From contig JAZRFV010000034.1 of NCBI GenBank assembly GCA_045643825.1, positions 1-6,048 of the forward strand: a DNA stretch of 6,048 nucleotides. The letters run 5' to 3'. This document shows, one piece after another, positions 1 through 4,909 of the stretch; within the stretch, counting starts at the first letter, position 1, and each line of letters opens with the position of its first letter. The notes beneath the pieces are model-generated. The model was given only the letters and a program-made list of their open reading frames with translations, had not been told where the DNA came from and searched no databases. Made by a program: the position numbers and the translations under genes. This stretch comes from Scatosoma sp045643825. Its GTDB lineage: Bacteria; Bacillota; Clostridia; Christensenellales; Borkfalkiaceae.

Positions 1-43
1 TCAGCCATTTTAATATCTCGTTTTGTCTTTCGGTTAACGCCAT
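1..43 (-). CDS. N-terminal fragment of a divergent transcriptional regulator, probably DeoR family
   Basis: Only 14 codons are present; the gene continues beyond the left edge. Reading leftward from the ATG at 43-41 gives MALTERQNEILKWL. A short start followed by (E)RQ..IL..L is how DeoR/GlpR-type repressors usually open, just before the winged helix-turn-helix. The start is supported by a good ribosome binding site on the minus strand (AAGGTGA, about 59-52), 8 nt before the ATG, and by a strong promoter facing it at 142-114. Divergence from a rhamnose operon fits known biology: B. subtilis has a DeoR-type regulator beside its rhamnose genes. The fragment is too short to exclude another HTH family, so the family call is tentative; that a gene starts here is more secure. 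Confidence 0.55.
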   Translation of the reverse strand, partial: MALTERQNEILKWL

Positions 44-82
44 ATGTAATTTCACCTTAAAAATTGATTGTTTTTTGCACAT

Positions 83-113
83 TTTATGCTCATTTGTGCG
101 TGTTTATGTTCAT
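83..113. promoter_or_regulatory. Candidate operator: 10-bp-phased direct repeats
   Basis: TTTATGCTCAT at 83-93 and TTTATGTTCAT at 103-113 match at 10 of 11 positions and lie exactly 20 bp apart. A degenerate copy (TTTGTGCGTGT, 93-103, 7 of 11) fills the space between, so three units fall on one face of the helix at 10-bp steps. GCACA (77-81) and TGTGC (95-99) form an inverted pair over the first half. The repeats cover about -6 to +25 of the predicted minus-strand transcript, which suggests autorepression of the regulator. The ATGTTC core resembles half-sites of some DeoR-family operators such as GlpR. Assignment to this regulator is inference. Confidence 0.5.
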
Positions 114-142
114 ATTCTATCACAAAAAATTTTTTTTGTCAA
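114..142 (-). promoter_or_regulatory. Promoter for the divergent regulator gene
   Basis: On the minus strand, a perfect -35 TTGACA (142-137) is separated by 17 bp from TAGAAT (119-114, 5 of 6 to TATAAT). The bases just before the -10 are TGA, giving an extended -10 (TGnTAGAAT). Transcription would start near 107, leaving a leader of about 64 nt before the ATG at 43. The candidate operator repeats lie immediately downstream and touch the -10. Confidence 0.7.
122..139. repeat. A/T-tract palindrome between the divergent promoters
   Basis: ACAAAAAA (122-129) and TTTTTTGT (132-139) are 8-bp inverted arms around a TT centre. The palindrome fills the -35/-10 spacer of the minus-strand promoter and sits upstream of the plus-strand -35. 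It is not followed by a gene end and so is not a terminator. Intrinsic DNA curvature or an A-tract contact for RNA polymerase is plausible; a protein site cannot be excluded. Confidence 0.4.
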
Positions 143-157
143 TCTTTCAAACATATA

Positions 158-186
158 TAGACAAGAAAAAAATATTGTGATATAAT
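158..186 (+). promoter_or_regulatory. Promoter for the rhaB-led operon
   Basis: TAGACA (158-163, 5 of 6 to TTGACA), a 17-bp spacer, and a perfect TATAAT (181-186) preceded by TGA, so again an extended -10. Transcription should start near 191-194, giving a leader of about 88 nt before rhaB. AAACAT (149-154) and ATGTTT (185-190) form an inverted pair bracketing the promoter and share the ATGTT core of the repeats at 83-113, so they may be weaker regulator sites. No convincing cre box for CcpA was found by eye. Confidence 0.75.
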
Positions 187-204
187 GTTTACGGTGAAAA
201 ATAG

Positions 205-247
205 GCGGAATAGGAACAATTTATTTCACGTAAAAAATCCGCTTTTT
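205..247 (+). promoter_or_regulatory. Weak candidate leader stem with T-run (possible attenuator)
   Basis: GCGGA (205-209) can pair with TCCGC (238-242), directly followed by TTTTT (243-247), which is terminator-like but has only 5 strong pairs and a 28-nt loop. An alternative pairing, GTGAAA (194-199) with TTTCAC (224-229), crosses it, so the two cannot form together in a simple fold. This could be a switch, but stems this short are expected by chance in AT-rich leaders. Confidence 0.2.
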
Positions 248-248
248 A

Positions 249-275
249 TTATCCCGTAGGGATAAGAAGGAAGGA
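249..275 (+). promoter_or_regulatory. Leader hairpin plus ribosome binding site of rhaB
   Basis: TTATCCCGTAGGGATAA (249-265) is a perfect 7-bp stem with a 3-nt GTA loop. It ends one base before a purine-rich ribosome binding site, AAGGAAGGA (267-275), 5 nt from the rhaB ATG. The stem leaves the site exposed and may shield the mRNA 5' region or help ribosome loading. The same 17 bp is also a perfect DNA palindrome downstream of the transcription start, so an operator is the alternative. Confidence 0.45.
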
Positions 276-280
276 CGAAA

Positions 281-1663
281 ATGAGATATTATTTGGCAAT
301 CGACATCGGCGCATCTTCGGGCAGACATATCATCTCTTACCTCGAAAATGGTAAAATGATCACGGAGGAAATTTATCGTTTCCAAAACGGACCTGAAAAC
401 CTCATTGCGTACGATGGGAAAGAACACCTTATGTGGACGCACGAGCGGTTGTTTACCGAAATCCTCAACGGCTTGAAGAAGGCGAAGGAAATCGGAAAAA
501 TTCCTTACTCGGTAGGTATTGATACCTGGGGCGTTGACTACGCATTGCTCGACGAAAACGACGAGGCAATCGGCGGTACGTACTGCTATCGTGACGACCG
601 TACGGAAACGACCATCCCTGCGGTGCACGAAGTGTTCCCCTTCGAAACCTTGTTTGCGAAAACGGGTATCGCATTTGCGACCTTTAATACGATTTATCAG
701 CTCCTTGACGACGTGAAGTCGGGTAGAATGGAAAAAGCGAAGAGCATGTTGATGCTTCCCGATTATTTCCACTTCCGTTTGACGGGCGTGAAGAAGCAGG
801 AATATTGCAACGCAACCACGACGGGTATGGTAAATGCGGAAACGCATACCTGGGATGAGGAGATCATTGAAAAGCTCGGTTATAAGAAGGAGCTCTTCGG
901 TGAGTTGGCGCAACCCGGTACGGTGGTAGGGGATTTCAGTGACGAAATCGCGGCAATCGTAGGATACAAGGCGAAGGTTGTTTTACCTGCTACCCACGAT
1001 ACAGCAAGTGCGGTTTTAGCGGCTCCCTTGGAAGCGCAAACCCCTTATATTTCGAGCGGTACCTGGTCCCTTCTTGGGGTTGAACAAAACAAGGCACACA
1101 CCTCGAAGAGCGCTTTGGATGCAGGCTACTCCAACGAAGGCAGCTTGAATTATACGGCTCGTTTGCAAATCAACATCATGGGGCTTTGGATGATCCAACA
1201 GGTACGTCACGAGCTTGGGGATAAGTACAGCTTTGCAGAGCTTGCGGATATGGCAAGAGCAAACCCCGTGCCTTACGAAATCAACGTAAACGATCAACGT
1301 TTCCTTGCTCCTGAAAACATGACGGCGGAAATCAACGCGGCTGTCGGTAAGGAATTGACGGTTGGCGAAATGGCGTACGTTATCTACAACAACCTTGCGA
1401 AATATTACGATTTGGCATTGAAGGCATTGGAAGAGGTAACGGGCGAGAAATACGAAACCTTGAACATTATCGGCGGCGGCAGCAAGAATATGCTCCTCAA
1501 CGAAATGACGATGGAATACACGGGCAAACGCGTTATCACCGGCCCTGCGGAAGGTACGGCAATCGGTAACCTTATGATGCAGATGGTTGGCTGCGGCGAT
1601 ATCGCAAACGTACAAGAAGGTAGACAAATCATTAAAAATTCCTTCGATATCGTAGAAATGTAA
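281..1663 (+). CDS. rhaB: L-rhamnulokinase
   Basis: FGGY-family sugar kinase that transfers phosphate from ATP to L-rhamnulose to make L-rhamnulose-1-phosphate, in the cytoplasm. The 460 residues are close to the family size (E. coli RhaB is about 489). Visible motifs, in order: the first phosphate loop DIGASSGR (8-15); GIDTWGVDYALLD (79-91) and the YRDDR segment (103-107), both typical of sugar binding in rhamnulokinases; PATHDTASAV (236-245) with the presumed catalytic base Asp240; SGTWSLLG (259-266) in the second phosphate loop; and the adenosine-site IIGGGSKNMLLN (396-407) followed by GPAEGTAIGN (421-430). All key positions look intact. The start at 281 is supported by the ribosome binding site at 267-275 and by the N-terminal beta strand leading straight into the phosphate loop. 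It is the first gene of the operon and sits opposite the regulator, as rhaB often does. Function is confident. Confidence 0.95.
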   Translation: MRYYLAIDIGASSGRHIISYLENGKMITEEIYRFQNGPENLIAYDGKEHLMWTHERLFTEILNGLKKAKEIGKIPYSVGIDTWGVDYALLDENDEAIGGTYCYRDDRTETTIPAVHEVFPFETLFAKTGIAFATFNTIYQLLDDVKSGRMEKAKSMLMLPDYFHFRLTGVKKQEYCNATTTGMVNAETHTWDEEIIEKLGYKKELFGELAQPGTVVGDFSDEIAAIVGYKAKVVLPATHDTASAVLAAPLEAQTPYISSGTWSLLGVEQNKAHTSKSALDAGYSNEGSLNYTARLQINIMGLWMIQQVRHELGDKYSFAELADMARANPVPYEINVNDQRFLAPENMTAEINAAVGKELTVGEMAYVIYNNLAKYYDLALKALEEVTGEKYETLNIIGGGSKNMLLNEMTMEYTGKRVITGPAEGTAIGNLMMQMVGCGDIANVQEGRQIIKNSFDIVEM

Positions 1664-1673
1664 GAGGAAAGCT

Positions 1674-2300
1674 ATGAAGGTTTTATTTTACGGGGATTCC
1701 ATTACCGATGCAGGTAGAAATCGTGAGCTTCTTTACGGGGAAGAATCACTTGGTTTCGGATATGTAAAATATGCGGCGGAAGGCTTGCGTGAAAGAGGCT
1801 TTGCGGAAGAAGAGATTATCAACCGTGGTATCAGCGGCAACCGTATCGTAGATTTGTACGCACGTATCAAGGCGGATTGCTGGAATCATAAACCCGATTT
1901 TATCAGCGTATTGATTGGTGTAAACGACGTATGGCACGAAGTCGAACATCAAAACGGGGTAGAGCTTGACCGCTTTGAAAAGATGTATCGTTTCCTCATC
2001 GAAGATACGAAAAAGGCGCTCCCTGGCGTAACGATGATGCTTTGCGAACCCTTCGTTTTGAAAGGCGTCGCAACGACGGCGAAATTCGATCGTTTCATGG
2101 AAGTGTATAAATATGCAGAGGTTGTGAAAAAGCTCGCGGAAGAATACGGCTTGTACTACCTGCCCTTGCAGGAAACCTTGACTAAAACGGCAGGGAACAA
2201 CGAAGCGGAATATCTTTCGGACGGTGTACACCCTGCAGCAGCAGGCGCGAAACTGATCGCAAACGAATGGTTGAACGCTTTCGACAAGATTAACAAATAA
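1674..2300 (+). CDS. SGNH/GDSL-family esterase, Axe2-like (first tandem copy)
   Basis: Predicted serine ester hydrolase of 208 residues with the four SGNH blocks: GDSITDAGR (7-15, nucleophile Ser9), RGISGNR (51-57, oxyanion Gly55), GVNDVW (82-87, Asn84) and SDGVHP (182-187, Asp183 and His186). GDSITD.GR followed by GYV, RGISGN and NDVW matches my memory of Geobacillus Axe2, an intracellular acetylxylan esterase of about 219 residues, so deacetylation of a sugar is the best guess. The mature fold starts at residue 2, with no signal peptide or membrane segment, so it should be cytoplasmic. It begins 10 bp after rhaB, with a GAGGAAAG binding site (1664-1671) 2 nt from the ATG by its end and 6 nt by its GAGG core. 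The next gene is a close paralogue. The placement suggests a substrate carrying O-acetyl groups on or beside rhamnose; the actual substrate is unknown. Confidence 0.85.
   Translation: MKVLFYGDSITDAGRNRELLYGEESLGFGYVKYAAEGLRERGFAEEEIINRGISGNRIVDLYARIKADCWNHKPDFISVLIGVNDVWHEVEHQNGVELDRFEKMYRFLIEDTKKALPGVTMMLCEPFVLKGVATTAKFDRFMEVYKYAEVVKKLAEEYGLYYLPLQETLTKTAGNNEAEYLSDGVHPAAAGAKLIANEWLNAFDKINK
1821..1885 (+). repeat. Imperfect direct repeat shared with 2461-2525
   Basis: These 65 bases match 2461-2525, 640 bp downstream, with about 9 differences counted by eye and no gaps. They encode the conserved block II region (NRGISGNR through ADCWN) of the two tandem esterases. The repeat is the best-preserved part of a gene duplication, not a mobile element; it could still serve as a site for recombination that would fuse the two genes. 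Confidence 0.7.
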
Positions 2301-2301
2301 T

Positions 2302-2943
2302 ATGAGAATTTTATTTTTTGGCGATTCGATTACGGATATGGGGCGTGACCGTAACGCAAGCGGCGAGGATTTTAGACGAGGTCTTGGGCTTGGATACGGC
2401 TACGTGAACTTTGTGGCGGCGGAGTTGTTGAGTAAAAATCCCAACGGGTACGAGTTTATTAATCGTGGTATCAGCGGAAACCGTAGCGTGGATTTGTACG
2501 CGAGAATTAAGGCGGACTGCTGGAACCTTTGTCCCGACGTTGTGAGTATCCTTGTGGGTATCAACGACGTGTACCCGCAGGAGCTTGAAAACAACGCAGT
2601 AGAGCTTGACAGATATGAAAAAATCTACCGTTGCTTGATAGAGGACACGAAAAAGAAATTACCCAACGTAAAAATGATTTTGTGCGAACCGTTTATGCTC
2701 GTGGAGAGCGCTGGGGAAGCGGACGTTATCAAATGGACCTGTAATCCTGGGGTAAGAGAGTACGCGGCGACGGTAAGAAAACTTGCGGAAGAATACGCTT
2801 TACCCTTCGTGGCCTTACAAAAGGCGATGGAGGAGGGGGCGAAAGAGAATGCGGACTGCTTTGTGTTCGACGGCATACATCCCACCCCTGCAGGGGCGAA
2901 AATTATCGCAAATGAATGGCTGAAGGTTTTTGAAACAATTTAA
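2302..2943 (+). CDS. SGNH/GDSL-family esterase, Axe2-like (second tandem copy)
   Basis: Paralogue of the preceding gene, 213 residues, with GDSITDMGR (7-15, Ser9), RGISGNR (55-61, Gly59), GINDVY (86-91, Asn88) and FDGIHP (189-194, Asp190 and His193). The run from RGISGNR through VDLYARIKADCWN and the segment VELDRYEKIY..LIEDTKK are nearly identical in both copies, while the substrate-facing regions differ: an insertion near 18-28 and a different segment around 133-155 (GEADVIKWTCNPGVREY here). This suggests duplication followed by change of specificity. No signal peptide is seen. Only one base separates it from the previous stop and there is no clear ribosome binding site, so translation probably depends on coupling to the upstream gene. 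A deacetylase of rhamnose-linked sugars is the likely role, by analogy only. Confidence 0.85.
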   Translation: MRILFFGDSITDMGRDRNASGEDFRRGLGLGYGYVNFVAAELLSKNPNGYEFINRGISGNRSVDLYARIKADCWNLCPDVVSILVGINDVYPQELENNAVELDRYEKIYRCLIEDTKKKLPNVKMILCEPFMLVESAGEADVIKWTCNPGVREYAATVRKLAEEYALPFVALQKAMEEGAKENADCFVFDGIHPTPAGAKIIANEWLKVFETI

Positions 2944-2970
2944 GAAAAAAATAAAAAAGATATATAAATT

Positions 2971-2976
2971 AAGGAG
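2971..2976 (+). promoter_or_regulatory. Strong ribosome binding site of rhaA
   Basis: AAGGAG lies 9 nt before the ATG at 2986, at the end of a 42-bp A-rich spacer (2944-2985) that contains no hairpin. It is one of the two best matches to anti-Shine-Dalgarno among the plus-strand genes and contrasts with the poor sites before the second and third esterases. Confidence 0.7.
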
Positions 2977-2985
2977 ATAAAATTT

Positions 2986-4230
2986 ATGTCCAGATACGAA
3001 GAAGCAAAAAAGATCTACGCGCAATTTGGCGTTGATACCGAAGCGGCTATGGAAAGATTGGCAAAGTTGTCCGTTAGCGTACACTGCTGGCAGGGTGACG
3101 ACGTTATCGGTTTCGACGGTAGCGATTCCCTTTCGGGTGGTATTCAAACGACGGGTAACTACCCCGGCCGTGCAAGAAACCCTGAAGAATTGTTCGCTGA
3201 CCTTACCACGGCTTTCAAATTGATGCCTGGTAAAAAGCGCGTAAACGTACACGCTTGCTATGCAATCCTTGGCGAAGACAAGGGTAAGGTAGACCGTGAC
3301 GCATACGAATACAAGCACTTTGAACCTTGGGTAAAATGGGCAAAGGAAAACGGCCTTGAAGGCGTTGACTTCAACCCCACCTGGTTCTCTCACCCCATGA
3401 TGAAAGACGGCTTGTCCTTGTCCTCCCCCGATGAAACGGTAAGAAAATTCTGGGTAGCACACGGTAAAGCTTGTATGAAGATTGCCGCTGAAATCGGTAA
3501 AGCAATGGGCAGCCCTTGCTGTGTAAACCTTTGGGTACCCGATGGTACGAAGGATATCCCTGCTGACCGTCTTGGTCCCCGTCTTCGTTTGAAGAAGTCC
3601 TTGGACGAAGTTTTGGAAGGCTACGATAAGGAATGGGTTATCCCTGCAGTTGAAAGCAAGGTATTCGGTATCGGTGTAGAAAGCTACACGGTAGGCAGCA
3701 ACGAATTCTATCAGAACTACGCTGCAACGCGCGGTATCTGCTGCTTGCTCGATACGGGCCACTACCATCCTACCGAAGTGGTTTCCGACAAGATCCCTTC
3801 GATGCTTGCATTCTACGACAAGGTACAGCTTCACGTATCTCGTCCCGTTAGATGGGACAGCGACCACGTAATCGTGGTAGACGACGAGCTTAAAGAATTG
3901 TCCAAGGAAATCATCCGTAACGATGCTGACGATAAGGTAATCGTTGCGCTTGACTACTTCGACGCTTCCATTAACCGTCTTTGCGCTTGGGTAACGGGTG
4001 TTCGCTCCATGCAAAAGGCATTGCTTTCCGCAATCCTTCAACCTTATGCTGAAATGAAGAAACTTCAAGACGAAGGCAACTTCACGAAGGTATTCTACAT
4101 GCATGAAAGAGTGAAATACCTTCCTTTTGCAGACGTTTGGGATGAATATCTTACCCGTCAAGGTTTGAAAGAAGATTGGTGGGAAGAAGTAGAGAAATTC
4201 GAAAACGAAGTTATCGCAAAGAGAGTATAA
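2986..4230 (+). CDS. rhaA: L-rhamnose isomerase
   Basis: Metal-dependent aldose-ketose isomerase that converts L-rhamnose to L-rhamnulose, the first committed step of rhamnose catabolism, in the cytoplasm; the family forms tetramers of TIM barrels. The 414 residues fit the family (E. coli RhaA is 419). Taking the E. coli metal ligands as I recall them, all seven are present at a constant offset of 11: structural-site Glu223 (AVESK), Asp256 (LLDTGH), His283 (LHVSRPVRW) and Asp323 (ALDYFD), and catalytic-site His259, Asp291 and Asp293 (WDSDH). Other family segments are ESYTVGSNEFY (232-242), GHYHPTEVVSDKIPS (258-272) and the N-terminal VHCWQGDDV.GFD (32-44). The strong binding site at 2971-2976 fixes the start. 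Its glycine codons appear to be only GGT or GGC, unlike the esterases, which suggests high expression. It lies 42 bp after the second esterase and 3 bp before the third. Confidence 0.97.
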   Translation: MSRYEEAKKIYAQFGVDTEAAMERLAKLSVSVHCWQGDDVIGFDGSDSLSGGIQTTGNYPGRARNPEELFADLTTAFKLMPGKKRVNVHACYAILGEDKGKVDRDAYEYKHFEPWVKWAKENGLEGVDFNPTWFSHPMMKDGLSLSSPDETVRKFWVAHGKACMKIAAEIGKAMGSPCCVNLWVPDGTKDIPADRLGPRLRLKKSLDEVLEGYDKEWVIPAVESKVFGIGVESYTVGSNEFYQNYAATRGICCLLDTGHYHPTEVVSDKIPSMLAFYDKVQLHVSRPVRWDSDHVIVVDDELKELSKEIIRNDADDKVIVALDYFDASINRLCAWVTGVRSMQKALLSAILQPYAEMKKLQDEGNFTKVFYMHERVKYLPFADVWDEYLTRQGLKEDWWEEVEKFENEVIAKRV

Positions 4231-4233
4231 TCT

Positions 4234-4881
4234 ATGAAATCTGTGCTTTTGTTAGGGGATTCCATTCGGTTGGGGTACGAACGGTACGTAGCGGCAACGC
4301 TGGAAGGCGTTGTGGACGTGTACACACCGGGCGACGTCAACAACGGTATGGCGCAATTCGTTTTGCGTTGGGTACACGAATGGAAAAGACGTTGTGGCTT
4401 TCCCGATGATTTACAGCTCGTGCATTGGAATGCAGGGTTGTGGGACGTGCTTCGTATCCACGGCGATGACACCTTGTCGCCTCCCGATTTTTACGGGGAT
4501 ACGCTGAAACGCATCAGCCAAAGGCTCCGCCTTATCTTCCCTAACGCAAAGCAGGTATTCGCTTTAAGCACCTTCGTGCAGGAGGACGAGTACCGAGGGG
4601 AATACAAACGCTTTAACAGCGATATCGAACGGTTTAACCAAATTGCAATCGAAGTGCTTACCCCCTTGGGGGTAGAATTCAACGATTTGCATACCGTTTC
4701 CAAAACCGCCCCGAAGGAATGTTGGTCGGATATGACACATTTCAACACGAAAGAGGGGATCCGCCGTATGGGTGGTGCGGTTGTGGACTGTATTTGCGAA
4801 AAGCTTGGCGTGGATAGGGCAGGGCTTACCGAAAGGGAAGCAAAGCTCTTTGAAATTCCCGAATTATTACTTGGTAATTAA
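4234..4881 (+). CDS. SGNH/GDSL-like hydrolase, distinct subfamily
   Basis: A 215-residue protein with a recognisable SGNH layout but little resemblance to the two tandem esterases. The nucleophile block is GDSIRLGY (8-15, Ser10), a PGDVNNG segment (32-38) is the likely block II, HWNAGLWD (64-71) carries the block III Asn66, and DMTHFNTKEG (166-175) supplies Asp166 and His169. Relatives starting with LLLGDSIRLGY are, from memory, common as small uncharacterised GDSL proteins in gut Clostridia. No signal peptide or membrane helix is evident, so it is probably cytoplasmic. The gene starts 3 bp after rhaA with only a weak purine stretch (AAAGAGAG, about 4218-4224) upstream, so it is likely coupled to rhaA translation. 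An ester hydrolase is well supported; acetyl ester specificity and a role in rhamnose use are inferred from position. It uses GGG glycine codons often, unlike rhaA. Confidence 0.8.
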   Translation: MKSVLLLGDSIRLGYERYVAATLEGVVDVYTPGDVNNGMAQFVLRWVHEWKRRCGFPDDLQLVHWNAGLWDVLRIHGDDTLSPPDFYGDTLKRISQRLRLIFPNAKQVFALSTFVQEDEYRGEYKRFNSDIERFNQIAIEVLTPLGVEFNDLHTVSKTAPKECWSDMTHFNTKEGIRRMGGAVVDCICEKLGVDRAGLTEREAKLFEIPELLLGN

Positions 4882-4898
4882 TAACTACATTATTATAT

Positions 4899-4904
4899 AA
4901 GGAG
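4899..4904 (+). promoter_or_regulatory. Strong ribosome binding site of the acetate-kinase gene
   Basis: AAGGAG stands 5 nt before the ATG at 4910, at the end of a 28-bp AT-rich gap (4882-4909) after the third esterase. The gap has no hairpin. It contains TATTATATAA but no well-placed -35, so a separate promoter is not supported and readthrough from the operon is likely. Confidence 0.7.
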
Positions 4905-4909
4905 AAACA

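Noticed and set aside
185..259. Possible leader peptide: 24 codons from the ATG at 185 to TAG at 257-259
   Set aside because: The ATG overlaps the -10 box and so lies upstream of the predicted transcript start. The in-frame GTG at 194 has no ribosome binding site, and the peptide shows no run of regulatory codons.
44..280. CcpA cre site in the control region
   Set aside because: I checked the CG-centred positions by eye and none matches the TGnAAnCGnTnnCA pattern adequately.
221..913. Open frame of 230 codons on the minus strand over the leader and start of rhaB
   Set aside because: It overlaps rhaB, whose N-terminal motifs are clear, and would run against the strong rightward promoter. No motif is recognisable.
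2885..2896. Perfect 12-bp palindrome CCCCTGCAGGGG
   Set aside because: It lies inside the second esterase and encodes the conserved HPTPAGAK stretch. There is no T-run after it and the operon continues, so neither a terminator nor an operator is indicated.
2930..2985. Possible internal promoter before rhaA (TTGAAA with downstream TATATAAA)
   Set aside because: The spacing between the two elements is about 25 bp and no better -35 sits 16-18 bp before the TATA-like run. The A-rich spacer makes such matches likely by chance.
2815..4161. Long open frame of 448 codons on the minus strand opposite rhaA
   Set aside because: It lies almost wholly opposite rhaA, whose metal ligands and family motifs are intact. 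Its translation has no recognisable domain, is rich in Phe, Val, Arg and His as expected from the antisense of biased codons, and has no convincing ribosome binding site or promoter.
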